DNA from: an uncultured Bacilli bacterium
GTDB taxonomy: Bacteria > Bacillota_I > Bacilli_A > RF39 > UBA660
Assembly: GCA_934096945.1 (NCBI GenBank)
Contig: CAKOND010000005.1
Coordinates: 1-64,000, forward strand
Direction of reading: 5' to 3'
Length of the DNA: 64,000 nt
Under the pieces are notes generated by a model, which made no database searches, was not told the origin of the DNA, and was given only the letters and a program-made list of their open reading frames with translations. Shown here piece by piece: positions 8,592 to 16,707 of the stretch (the stretch's first letter is position 1; the number at the start of each line of letters is the position of its first letter). Position numbers and translations under genes: made by a program.

Positions 8592-9368
8592 TTAACTTCC
8601 CGTCCCTTCATAATTTTTAATACACTTTTTAAATAGTAATATTGATATAACAAAAGGTACAAGCGTCATAAGTGGACTAATTAAATATAAAATGTTTATA
8701 CTTCTACCCAATATATAGTTAATTGAATAATAATTCACGCATGCCAAAGGTATAATAAAAGTAAAAAACATTAATACTTCTTTTCTAAAGATACTCATCG
8801 GATACTGACCAAAATTATGTGAGCCATCTGTAAAAATATTCATAAATTCCATGCCTTCGACTGTCTTAAATGTAAAACATGCGGAAAATATGAAAAGCGA
8901 TAAGAATATCAAGGAAGAAAATAATAAAAGTAACATCATATATAGATATGATAAAATATTTAAATCATAATTTAGATTAGTTATTCCAATTACAAATAAA
9001 GCAATACTTCCAATTACTCTACTTAATTTAGTAAACTCAATATTACTACCAAATACTAGTAGAAAAATATTGCGAGGCCTAATAAGCATAATATCCAAGT
9101 TACCATTTTTAACTACATTTGAAAACTTATCAAACCCACGGCCAAAGCATTCAGCAAACGAAAAGCCAAATTGAACTATAGCAATGCTTATAAATAATTC
9201 GTATATATTATAATCATTCAAGAATTCAAACTTATTCATAAGAATTATAACAATAAAAGAATTTAAACTTACTGTTATAAGTTGTGCTATAAATGTGAGA
9301 ATAAAAGAAGATTTATACTCTAAAGAACTTTTTAAAAACATTGACATATATTTAATTGCTAACTTCAT
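8592..9368 (-). CDS. ABC-2 type permease, subunit 2
   Basis: 258 residues with about six membrane segments (around 20-45, 55-75, 110-135, 145-170, 200-220, 225-245). YKSSFILTFIAQ and a loop FGRGFDKFSNVVKNGNLDIMLIRP match the ABC2_membrane_6/DUF990 type of permease. It sits one base after the partner permease and forms with 9370-10170 and the ATPase at 10167-11150 a three-gene exporter. The substrate is unknown; related systems export lipids or antimicrobials. Confidence 0.8.
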   Translation of the reverse strand: MKLAIKYMSMFLKSSLEYKSSFILTFIAQLITVSLNSFIVIILMNKFEFLNDYNIYELFISIAIVQFGFSFAECFGRGFDKFSNVVKNGNLDIMLIRPRNIFLLVFGSNIEFTKLSRVIGSIALFVIGITNLNYDLNILSYLYMMLLLLFSSLIFLSLFIFSACFTFKTVEGMEFMNIFTDGSHNFGQYPMSIFRKEVLMFFTFIIPLACVNYYSINYILGRSINILYLISPLMTLVPFVISILLFKKCIKNYEGTGS

Positions 9369-9369
9369 C

Positions 9370-10170
9370 TTAACCTCCTTGATTAAATACTTTCTTTAAA
9401 GACTTTTTCACAATAAGATTACCAACAAAAAGCAATATGATTAACCAGATAATTTGAAGAATTATACCAGCTAAAGCATTTAGACTATAAATATTTCCTG
9501 AGTATACACGAAATGGCAAATCGCTTATTAATCTAAATGGTAAATAATAAGTAGATTTCTGAATAAATAATGGAAGCATAACAACAGGCACTAATCCACC
9601 GGATAAAAGCTCCATAAAAACATTTAAAATACTAGAAATACCATTCGAATTATAAGTGTAAAAAGCTATAGTATAAACTAACAAGTTAAGTGCTGCAACT
9701 AACAATATTCCCAATATTAAGGTTATCATAAATAAAAGAAACGATGTAAAACTATAAGGAATTGATAACCCATATGGCTTAGGAAGCAGAAATGCAAATA
9801 TTAGAACTGGTAAAAACCTAAGTAAACCACTTGCAACTCTTTTTGATAAAACTTTAATATACCACCAAAAATATAAATTATATGGTCTAACTATTTCATA
9901 AGCTACATTTCCATCTTTTATAGCACCTGTTATCTCATTATCAGAAATTCTTATATTTATAAACGCAAATAAAGCCTGATGCAACCAAGTATAGGTAATA
10001 GTTTGTTCTAACGTTATACCTACACTAGCACCATGCTCAAACAAATTCATATAAATTAAAATCATCATTAGAGCCCAGAAGAATTGCGTTGAAAGACCTG
10101 CAATTGCTGAAGCACGATACTGAAAGAATATAATTAATCTCAATTTAAATTCTGTAATATAAAGCCTCAT
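9370..10170 (-). CDS. ABC-2 type permease, subunit 1
   Basis: 266 residues with about six membrane segments. The N-terminal MRLYITEFKLRLIIFFQYRA and the loop IKDGNVAYEIVRPYNLYFWW are typical of this permease class, the latter being the coupling-helix region facing the ATPase. It starts at ATG 10170 overlapping the ATPase stop (ATGA). It would form a heterodimer with the 8592-9368 product. Confidence 0.85.
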   Translation of the reverse strand: MRLYITEFKLRLIIFFQYRASAIAGLSTQFFWALMMILIYMNLFEHGASVGITLEQTITYTWLHQALFAFINIRISDNEITGAIKDGNVAYEIVRPYNLYFWWYIKVLSKRVASGLLRFLPVLIFAFLLPKPYGLSIPYSFTSFLLFMITLILGILLVAALNLLVYTIAFYTYNSNGISSILNVFMELLSGGLVPVVMLPLFIQKSTYYLPFRLISDLPFRVYSGNIYSLNALAGIILQIIWLIILLFVGNLIVKKSLKKVFNQGG

Positions 10171-11150
10171 ACGTTTAACTCCTCATACAGTTTACAAATA
10201 ATGTCATCGATATTTTCTTCATACATATTTACATCTGTTATATCACAAACTTTAGAATATTCTTCAATTATTTTTGATGAACTAACAACTCTTGAATCAA
10301 TTTTTATTTTAATGACTCCGGCATTATTTTCAACTATCTGTGCGTTCTTTATTTTTGGTATACCATTTATTCTTCTATAATATATTTCAATTATTTTACT
10401 AGTTTGATATTTCTTTTTAATATCTTTCATACTACCATCATATAATATTTTGCCTTTGCCAATAATAATGAGTCTATCTGTTAAACTTTCGATATCAACC
10501 ATATCATGAGTTGTAAGAATAATTGTTACATTTCTTCTTTTGTTTATCTCTTTAATAAAATTTCTCACTGTAACTTTACTTACAGCATCAAGACCAATTG
10601 TAGGCTCATCTAAAAATAAAATTTCAGGATTATGTAGTAGTGATGCAACAAGCTCGCATTTCATTCTTTCTCCTAAGCTAAGTTGCCTTACAGGTTTTTT
10701 AATAATTTCCTCAAGCTTTAGAATTTTAACTAATTCATTTTTATTATCATCATATAATTTATCTGGTATTTTATAAATTTCTTTTAATAAATCAAATGAA
10801 TCTTCTGCGGGTATATCCCACCACAACTGACTTTTTTGACCAAAAACAACTCCAATATTTTTTACATATTCAACTCTATCAATACTTGGATCCATTCCCA
10901 ACGAAACAATTTTTCCCTCATCAGGTTTAAGTATGCCAGTAAGCATCTTTATAGTTGTACTTTTACCAGCTCCATTTGGCCCAATATAACCAACAATTTC
11001 TCCCTTCTTAATTTTAAAAGAGATATTATCTACTGCCTTAACTTCTTTGTATTTCTTTTTAAAAAAAGACTTTAAAGCATTTTTTAGCCCACTCTCTCTT
11101 ATAGCAACCTTATATTTTTTTGAAAGGTTACTAACTTCAATTACATTCAT
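10167..11150 (-). CDS. ABC transporter ATP-binding protein
   Basis: 327 residues from ATG 11150, placed 5 bases after GGAGGTG; an open frame 7 codons longer has no ribosome site. Walker A GPNGAGKST, Q-loop VVFGQKSQLWW, signature LSLGERM, Walker B EILFLDEPTIGLD and switch TTHD are all present, so the enzyme should be active. The C-terminal 80 residues are an accessory domain as in natA/drrA-type ATPases. Its mRNA leader carries a terminator hairpin just before the ribosome site, which suggests attenuation. Confidence 0.9.
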   Translation of the reverse strand: MNVIEVSNLSKKYKVAIRESGLKNALKSFFKKKYKEVKAVDNISFKIKKGEIVGYIGPNGAGKSTTIKMLTGILKPDEGKIVSLGMDPSIDRVEYVKNIGVVFGQKSQLWWDIPAEDSFDLLKEIYKIPDKLYDDNKNELVKILKLEEIIKKPVRQLSLGERMKCELVASLLHNPEILFLDEPTIGLDAVSKVTVRNFIKEINKRRNVTIILTTHDMVDIESLTDRLIIIGKGKILYDGSMKDIKKKYQTSKIIEIYYRRINGIPKIKNAQIVENNAGVIKIKIDSRVVSSSKIIEEYSKVCDITDVNMYEENIDDIICKLYEELNV

Positions 11151-11169
11151 ATACACCTCCATAACACGC

Positions 11170-11213
11170 AAAAAAAGCCATTTTTATTTTGATACCACTA
11201 TAATAAAATGACT
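11170..11213 (-). terminator. Terminator or attenuator before the ABC exporter
   Basis: Minus-strand arms 11205-11213 and 11076+100-base downstream partner 11176-11184 form a 9-bp stem (one G-U) followed by T6-7 at 11170-11175. It lies between a promoter at 11247-11275 and the ATPase start codon at 11150, so it can stop transcription of the exporter, besides ending alaS transcripts. Confidence 0.7.
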
Positions 11214-11246
11214 TTAATTTAACTTTTTCCCTTTCGCCTTACGACA

Positions 11247-11275
11247 AATATATCAAATATTTCGTGTTTTGGCAA
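11247..11275 (-). promoter_or_regulatory. Promoter of the ABC exporter operon
   Basis: TTGCCA (11270-11275), 17-base spacer, TATATT (11247-11252) on the minus strand, just after the alaS stop. The resulting leader of about 90 bases includes the terminator hairpin. Confidence 0.6.
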
Positions 11276-11285
11276 GTAGAAATTA

Positions 11286-13031
11286 TTATTTTTGTTCTAA
11301 AATAGCTTTAATTCTTCTAACACCAGCACTTGATGCTTCTTCTTTTGTTATTTTAAAATGTCCAAGTTCACTAGTATTTTTAACGTGTGGACCCCCACAC
11401 AATTCTTTTGAAACATTATCACCGATTGTGTAAACTGTTACAATATCTGGATATTTTTCAATAAACATACATTCTGCTCCACTTTTGATAGCATCTTCTT
11501 TAGACATTTCTTCTACTCGTACATCTAAGCCTTCTTGTATCCACTTATTCACTAAATCTTCAGTTTTTTGTTTTTCTTCATCGCTTAATTTATGATCACA
11601 ACTAAAGTCGAAACGCATTCTTTCATCTGTTATATTACTACCCTTTTGATGAACATCTGGACCCACTACAAGTTTTAAAGCAGCATTAAGTAAATGAGTT
11701 GCAGTATGATATCTAGTTTCTATTTCACTGTTACCTGCTAGACCACCTTTAAATTTACCAGCTGAAGATGTTCTTGAAAGTTCTTGATGAGCCTTAAACT
11801 TTTCGTTAAATCCTTTTGTATCTACTGAAATTCCAGCATCTTTAGCAAGTTCTTCAGTAAGTTCAATTGGAAAACCATATGTATCATATAAATGGAATGC
11901 TACTTCCCCATCGATATCTTTATTACTTACTTTAGCAAATTCTCTTAAACCTTTTTCAAGTGTTCTATTAAATTTTTCTTTTTCATTTTTTAAAACATCA
12001 AGTACAACTTGTTTATTTTGACTAAGTTCGCTATAATAGCTTTGATATTTTTCAATTATTAATCTTGCTATTTGTTCTTCCCAATTACTATTTATATCAA
12101 TACCTAGTTTTTTAGCATGTCTAATTGTTCTACGAATAAGTCTTCTTAATATATATCCTTGGTCAGTATTACTTGGTTTAATTCCTGCTGGATCACTACT
12201 TATGAATACTGCAGTTCTAATATGATCAGCAATTATTCTCATACTTTTTTCATTACCTTCATAAGGAAGGCCGGCAATACTGCTTATTAAATCAATAACA
12301 TCGCTCCAAATACTTGATTTATAATTATCTTCAACCCCTTCAAGAATAGCAGTGACTCTTTCAACACCCATACCAGTATCGACATTTTTCTTTGGAAGTT
12401 CTGTGACAGTTCCATTTTCATCTTTGTAGTATTGCATAAAGACATTATTCCAAATTTCAACCCATCTATCATCTTCAGGATCAAAAGTTTCTGGAGCTTC
12501 TTCATTACTTCTAAAATAAAATATTTCTGTATCAGGACCACATGGGCCAGAAGCTCCAGCTATCCAGAAATTATCTAATGTAGTTTTAGCAATTCTTTCT
12601 TTTTTTATTCCTAAACTAAGCCATTTATTGTAACTTACTTCATCAAATGGTATTAAGTCATTACCAGCAAAAACTGTTACAGCAAGTTTTTCTACTGGAA
12701 TATTTAACACTTTAGTTAAAAATTCAAAACTCCATGTAATACTTTCATCTTTAAAGTAGTCCCCCAAAGACCAATTACCTAACATTTCAAAAAATGTATG
12801 GTGAGTTGTATCGCCGATAGAGTCTAAGTCATTAGTTCTAATACATTTTTGGTAATCACAAAGTCTTGTTCCATAAGGATGAGCCTCCCCCATTAAATAT
12901 GGAATTAATGGTTGCATACCTGCAGTATTAAATAAAACCGATGGATCATTTTCTGGAACAACTGGGCTACTTGGTATTTGTTTATGTCCATGTTCAACAA
13001 AAAAGTTAATAAATAAATCTTTAATTTTCAT
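11286..13031 (-). CDS. alaS: Alanyl-tRNA synthetase, short form without C-Ala domain
   Basis: 581 residues against about 870 for a standard AlaRS. Residues 1-240 are the class II aminoacylation core, residues 240-400 the tRNA-recognition helices, and the end is the editing domain with HTATH (HxxxH) and CGGPH (CxxxH) zinc/active-site residues intact. The frame stops after SSAGVRRIKAILEQK, so the coiled coil and the DHHA1/C-Ala domain, which helps bind the tRNA elbow, are missing. The start has GGAGGG 7 bases upstream and overlaps the kinase gene by 11 bases. A T-box leader controls the pair. A genuine family variant is more likely than a broken gene, because no remnant of C-Ala follows. Confidence 0.9.
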   Translation of the reverse strand: MKIKDLFINFFVEHGHKQIPSSPVVPENDPSVLFNTAGMQPLIPYLMGEAHPYGTRLCDYQKCIRTNDLDSIGDTTHHTFFEMLGNWSLGDYFKDESITWSFEFLTKVLNIPVEKLAVTVFAGNDLIPFDEVSYNKWLSLGIKKERIAKTTLDNFWIAGASGPCGPDTEIFYFRSNEEAPETFDPEDDRWVEIWNNVFMQYYKDENGTVTELPKKNVDTGMGVERVTAILEGVEDNYKSSIWSDVIDLISSIAGLPYEGNEKSMRIIADHIRTAVFISSDPAGIKPSNTDQGYILRRLIRRTIRHAKKLGIDINSNWEEQIARLIIEKYQSYYSELSQNKQVVLDVLKNEKEKFNRTLEKGLREFAKVSNKDIDGEVAFHLYDTYGFPIELTEELAKDAGISVDTKGFNEKFKAHQELSRTSSAGKFKGGLAGNSEIETRYHTATHLLNAALKLVVGPDVHQKGSNITDERMRFDFSCDHKLSDEEKQKTEDLVNKWIQEGLDVRVEEMSKEDAIKSGAECMFIEKYPDIVTVYTIGDNVSKELCGGPHVKNTSELGHFKITKEEASSAGVRRIKAILEQK

Positions 13032-13554
13032 TTTCTAAACCCTCCAATATTTTAAATATCTTTTCTTTAGTTTTAGCTAAATCATCATTGGCTATAATAA
13101 AGTCAAATTCATCATAATTTTCTAAAGCTCTTTCAGTAATATCACTTTGTTCTTCTAAAGTAAGCTTGCTTGGTGCAAATTGATTAATTACTAGAATACT
13201 TGTTACATCATCAAAGTTTTCTTTCATTTCTTCAAATTCAAGAGGCATCCTAGCATCACTAATAATTACTATATCTGCTAAACCTTCATAAAGTGTTATA
13301 TCTTCAACCATTCTCTTAGTTAGAAATCTTTCATCATAACTTCTTACCTTAGCACCAAATGTTTGTAAAAATCTTCTGGGCTTATTTTGACTTACGCCAT
13401 CCCAATCAGTTAATTCTTTAGCAAATAATTTTATGTATTTACTAAATTCTGTTATAGCGCATTTTTTTAGCTTATAAGTGTAAAACTCTTCAATCATTTT
13501 GGCAACTTCGTTCTTGCCACTTCCACTTTTTCCACCGACAACAAATATTTTCAT
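13021..13554 (-). CDS. P-loop nucleotide kinase (dNMP kinase-like)
   Basis: 177 residues from ATG 13554, 9 bases after AAAGGA; an ATG two codons upstream is only 3 bases away. The P-loop is GGKSGSGKN, with Asn in place of the usual Ser/Thr. Later parts are RRFLQTFGAKVRSYDERF and DIVIISDARMPLEFE, similar to phage-type deoxynucleoside monophosphate kinases. It overlaps alaS and is the first gene behind the alanine T-box, so it would be induced when alanyl-tRNA is short. Why a nucleotide kinase is tied to alaS is not known. Confidence 0.75.
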   Translation of the reverse strand: MKIFVVGGKSGSGKNEVAKMIEEFYTYKLKKCAITEFSKYIKLFAKELTDWDGVSQNKPRRFLQTFGAKVRSYDERFLTKRMVEDITLYEGLADIVIISDARMPLEFEEMKENFDDVTSILVINQFAPSKLTLEEQSDITERALENYDEFDFIIANDDLAKTKEKIFKILEGLENEN

Positions 13555-13570
13555 TTTCATCTTTCCTTTC

Positions 13571-13760
13571 AAAAATAAAAAGAATGATACCAAAAGGAGC
13601 CTTTATGGCGGTACCATCCTTTAATTTAACTTAATTATTTGTAACGTAATTACCCGATTAATCTCTATGAGTAGCAATTATATACCTCTTTTGTTAGTTT
13701 CCATCTACCACTAACTTTCTGTAAATAAGATTTATATAACATCTCACATCAACGATTACA
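13571..13760 (-). promoter_or_regulatory. T-box leader (alanine) of the kinase-alaS operon
   Basis: The minus-strand leader has a T-box antiterminator core GGATGGTACC, with TGGTACC at 13610-13616. TGGT would pair with an ACCA tRNA end. A terminator follows, in which TGGTACC-side bases pair with GGTATCATTC before TTTTTATTTTT. In stem I the likely specifier triplet is GCT at 13673-13675, aligned with GTT in the valS leader at 47759-47761. Uncharged tRNA-Ala would favour the antiterminator and allow transcription. Confidence 0.9.
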
Positions 13761-13766
13761 TTTAAT

Positions 13767-13795
13767 AATATACACATATTTTTTTAGCTTGTCAA
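13767..13795 (-). promoter_or_regulatory. Promoter of the alanine T-box operon
   Basis: TTGACA (13790-13795), 17 bases, TATATT (13767-13772) on the minus strand. It stands back to back with the plus-strand antisense-RNA promoter at 13802. Confidence 0.75.
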
Positions 13796-13801
13796 GAGGA
13801 T

Positions 13802-13830
13802 TTGACAAATAGCCACACTTATGTTATTAT
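13802..13830 (+). promoter_or_regulatory. Promoter of the antisense RNA
   Basis: TTGACA (13802-13807), 17 bases, TATTAT (13825-13830) on the plus strand, a near-consensus promoter with no protein gene after it. Confidence 0.75.
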
Positions 13831-13836
13831 GTATTT

Positions 13837-13948
13837 AGCAAAGGATTTTGCATAAAATAATGAATGGAACATCCAATTTTGCATGTTGGATGCTACCTGT
13901 TTTGGTGAGCATCTTAATCAACATGGTTGATTAGATGCTTTTTATTTT
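13837..13948 (+). ncRNA. Antisense RNA, probable type I antitoxin
   Basis: An RNA of about 110 bases is bounded by the promoter at 13802 and a strong terminator: stem 13908-13922 with 13926-13939 (one bulge), then TTTTTATTTT. It has no credible coding frame. It is antisense to the 3' part of the toxin transcript that comes from the other side. It contains TTGGATGCTACC at 13886-13897, a near copy of the toxin 5' leader element (minus strand of 14054-14069), which is the convergent layout known from Fst/RNAI-RNAII and related type I systems. Confidence 0.65.
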
Positions 13949-13950
13949 CC

Positions 13951-14025
13951 CTACTTTAATAACAAAACTAAAATGAGAAGAATAATGATCAACCATAACC
14001 CGATGATAATACCATCTTTAGTCAT
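13951..14025 (-). CDS. 24-residue hydrophobic peptide, probable type I toxin
   Basis: ATG 14025 follows GGAGG (14034-14038) by 8 bases. The peptide is MTKDG then one membrane helix rich in Ile/Leu (IIIGLWLIIILLILVLLLK) ending in Lys. Size and shape match type I toxins and holin-like peptides that insert in the membrane. The toxin mRNA 5' leader (minus strand of 14054-14069) can pair over 12 bases with its own 3' region (13886-13897), like 5'-3' pairing that keeps other type I toxin mRNAs inactive. Homology to a named family was not tested. Confidence 0.7.
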   Translation of the reverse strand: MTKDGIIIGLWLIIILLILVLLLK

Positions 14026-14091
14026 GTATCAAACCTCCAATTTAATGAATTAGAAGGCAGCATCCAAACAACTGGATATTTCATAAATACT

Positions 14092-14120
14092 ATTTTAACA
14101 TATGATTATATTAAAAGCAA
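14092..14120 (-). promoter_or_regulatory. Promoter of the toxin gene
   Basis: TTGCTT (14115-14120), 17 bases, TAAAAT (14092-14097) on the minus strand. The -35 lies in the 3' arm of the terminator of the upstream permease gene. Confidence 0.65.
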
Positions 14121-14143
14121 TATGTTTTATCATATTGCTTTTT
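14112..14143. terminator. Hairpin ending the AI-2E permease gene
   Basis: AAGCAATATG and CATATTGCTT form a 10-bp stem with loop ATAAAA, overlapping the permease stop codon. T-runs occur on both sides, better on the plus strand. Confidence 0.6.
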
Positions 14144-15281
14144 CTTCATTACTATTTCTTTGAAATAACTCAAATTTTTCAATAATAAATTCAAGTATTA
14201 CTTTGATAACGGACATTATTGGTGATGCAAGTACCATACCTACAATACCAAAGAAATGACCAAAGATTAATAATCCGCAGATAATTACTACTGGATGCAA
14301 GTTAGTAGCTTTGCTCATAACAATTGGTTGCAGTACATAAGACTCAATAAGTTGCACCACACAAGCGATGATAAATACGCCCAGACCTATAAGGGGACTT
14401 TGTGTAAGACCTACAATTGTTGCAACTGCTGTTCCGAGGTATGGTCCTATATATGGAATTAAATCTGTAATACCACAGAATAATCCAAATAGTAATGCTG
14501 ATTTTAGCCCAATAATTCCAAAGCCAATTGTATCACAAACAAACACCATGCAAGCAACAAGTAATGTACCATTAACACATTTTCTTACTTCTGAGCCTAT
14601 TTTTTCTACCAAAGATGCAACTTCTACTTGATGTTTTACCGGTATTACTTTAAGAAGTAAGTTAGTTACATTATCAAAATCAAACAACATATATAAACCA
14701 ATAATTAAACCAAAGAATATTGTACCAAGTCCACTAAATAAATTGGACATTATAGTTACAATCGTAGTTGGTAAATTGCTTGAAATACTTGTTCCATACG
14801 TAGTAATTGCATCTAGTATATTAGTTTTGATAGCCTCAGTATCAAATGTTTCACCATTTATTTTATCAAAAGTATTGTTTATAAAATCTGTAATTTTACT
14901 TGTTATGTTAGGTAGTGTTTTTATAAGTTCATTTAATTCATTATAAATAATTGGAATAAATATTCTGAAAAAAACTAATAAAAATGCAATAAATATTACA
15001 TACACTATCATTGATGCCAGAATTCTTGACATACCATTTTTGGTCATTTTGTCAACTAAAGGAGCAAATAACCATGCAACTATAAAACCAATAAAAAGTG
15101 GTGCTAAAACATTTAGAACACTACCAAAAAACTTAAACATACCAAGTTCTTTTAAAAGAATAGTGCCTGCTAAAATTATACCTATAATCAGGATAACAAA
15201 TAATAATTTTAAAATATTTTTGCTTAAATATATTATTTCATTTAAGCCACCAGTATCTAATTCATTTTTCTTTTTAAACAT
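14130..15281 (-). CDS. AI-2E family transporter
   Basis: 383 residues with about eight membrane segments and the family pattern: an N-terminal pair of helices, a long extracellular region (residues 110-190), then GLKSALLFGLFCGITDLIPYIGPYLG-type sequence and VLASPIMSVIKVILE near the end. The family includes TqsA and sodium/proton antiporters, so quorum-signal export is only one possibility. Start ATG 15281 has AGGGAG upstream. A 24-residue peptide locus follows. Confidence 0.85.
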   Translation of the reverse strand: MFKKKNELDTGGLNEIIYLSKNILKLLFVILIIGIILAGTILLKELGMFKFFGSVLNVLAPLFIGFIVAWLFAPLVDKMTKNGMSRILASMIVYVIFIAFLLVFFRIFIPIIYNELNELIKTLPNITSKITDFINNTFDKINGETFDTEAIKTNILDAITTYGTSISSNLPTTIVTIMSNLFSGLGTIFFGLIIGLYMLFDFDNVTNLLLKVIPVKHQVEVASLVEKIGSEVRKCVNGTLLVACMVFVCDTIGFGIIGLKSALLFGLFCGITDLIPYIGPYLGTAVATIVGLTQSPLIGLGVFIIACVVQLIESYVLQPIVMSKATNLHPVVIICGLLIFGHFFGIVGMVLASPIMSVIKVILEFIIEKFELFQRNSNEEKAI

Positions 15282-15321
15282 TTGAAAATCACTCCCTAGT
15301 TATATTATAATACAAAATTAT

Positions 15322-15345
15322 CAAAAAAAACAGCATTTTATGCTG
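15322..15345 (-). terminator. Terminator after the 184-aa unknown gene
   Basis: CAGCAT-AAA-ATGCTG stem followed by T8 on the minus strand; the stop codon TAA is the loop start, so the gene ends inside the stem. Confidence 0.8.
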
Positions 15346-15892
15346 CTTTATCTCTAATTCTTTCTTGTAATTTTATTTTTTCTAAATCTTTGTTTCTTTC
15401 GATTAGTAAATAAATAATAAATTTTCTTAAAGTTAAATATGGTAAATTAAATAAAATATCTATAGCCAAGTCTAAATTATTATTTTTAATTGCAAGTATA
15501 AAACTATTTTCAATAACTTCATCTTTACATATACTTCTAAATTTATTTAAAACATTATTTAATTTAACTTTATTTTTCATAGTTTCACTTAAATACAAAT
15601 CTATTCTAAAATTATTATAAAATTCTTTATCTATGACATCAATTGGATTATGCTTTTGGTTATCCCCAATTACTAGTTTACCATTTAAGTATTTATCACT
15701 TACTAAATTTGCTCTTTTTATAGAAGATAATATTTCTTCTCTAGAAAAGTGCATAGTAAATGAATCTACGCCTGCTAGATTATAGGGATTGTAACCATTT
15801 GATATATCAAGCTTAGATATATCAATAAATATATAATCACCAATTCTAGCCATTAGACTTAAAAAATGTTTTTGTTCTTCTTGTTTCTTCAT
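15338..15892 (-). CDS. Unknown protein, 184 aa
   Basis: I do not recognise this protein. It is soluble, charged and has a Lys/Glu-rich C-terminus (ERNKDLEKIKLQERIRDK) that could be helical. There is no signal peptide or membrane segment. It starts MKKQEEQKHFLSLMARIGDY, has its own promoter (15928-15956) and a terminator overlapping its stop, so it is a single-gene transcript and probably expressed. Confidence 0.7.
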   Translation of the reverse strand: MKKQEEQKHFLSLMARIGDYIFIDISKLDISNGYNPYNLAGVDSFTMHFSREEILSSIKRANLVSDKYLNGKLVIGDNQKHNPIDVIDKEFYNNFRIDLYLSETMKNKVKLNNVLNKFRSICKDEVIENSFILAIKNNNLDLAIDILFNLPYLTLRKFIIYLLIERNKDLEKIKLQERIRDKAA

Positions 15893-15927
15893 TTCATACC
15901 ACTCTACTTTCTTGAAGTGAAGAATTT

Positions 15928-15956
15928 ATTCTACCATAAAAATTACAATTTGTCAA
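15928..15956 (-). promoter_or_regulatory. Promoter of the 184-aa unknown gene
   Basis: TTGACA (15951-15956), 17 bases, TAGAAT (15928-15933) on the minus strand, about 30 bases before the start codon. Confidence 0.7.
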
Positions 15957-15986
15957 AATGCAACTTTTGCACATTTTACATTACTT

Positions 15987-16663
15987 TTATTTTAACTTAT
16001 CTACTTCTTGCAAAAATTTATTAAGTGATTTATACCAATCATACATATTTTGTTTTTTATTAGAATATTTTTGTAATTCTTCTTCAGTATAGTTTTTATT
16101 ATTTTCTTTCCATCTTTCGATGCATCATATAAATAACCTTCAATTTCTTTGACAAGACTATTTACATTTTTTCGATCATTTTTATTACCGTGTGAAATAA
16201 AATCATTCCACTCTTCTAAAACCTCATTTATATTATCCTTATTAACTTTATCTTTAAATATTGCATAAGCAGTCTTATTATAATTCATAACACTTACAAC
16301 AGCTAAGGCTTTATAATATGATTTTTCGGGTATTTTAGATATTTGATAAAAATGAAGTGCTAAATCATCATCAACTTTCTTTGGATTACTAATAATAATT
16401 TTATTAGTTCTATATATTGTGGTGGCTCCATCAAGCCTTATATTTTCTGCATCATCAGGAATAGTTACATCATAAATTGTATCTCCGCGATGAAGCTATC
16501 TTAATATACACTTTTCACTACAATAATTAAAGCCTCCAAAATCTTTACCATTTTTAGCATCTGGGTTCCAATTGTTCGCTACGTTCACATTACCTATTTT
16601 ATAGCTGAAATTTTTATCTGCTCCACTTGTTAAATCAAACATTACTTTTACAAACTTTTCCAT
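15987..16663 (-). pseudogene. Unknown gene inactivated by a stop and a frameshift
   Basis: ATG 16663 follows AAGGAGAAGA. The frame reads MEKFVKVMFDLTSGADKNFS to CSEKCILR, then TAG at 16496-16498, then goes on in frame as LHRGDTIYDVTIPDDAENI to VKEIEGYLYD. A frameshift near 16125 leads to ERWKENNKNYTEEEL and the real end VDKLK at 15987. The TAG most likely replaces a Trp codon (one G-to-A change). The intact product of about 222 residues resembles a conserved hypothetical family of Bacillota with a WLHRGDT-type motif; function unknown. Confidence 0.7.
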
Positions 16664-16707
16664 TCTTCTCCTTAAATAATCTACTTCATGTGATTATATG
16701 TTTCCAT

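Noticed and set aside
16001..16288. Independent 95-aa gene
   Set aside because: It is the middle of a longer gene with an in-frame TAG and a frameshift, so it is annotated as one pseudogene.
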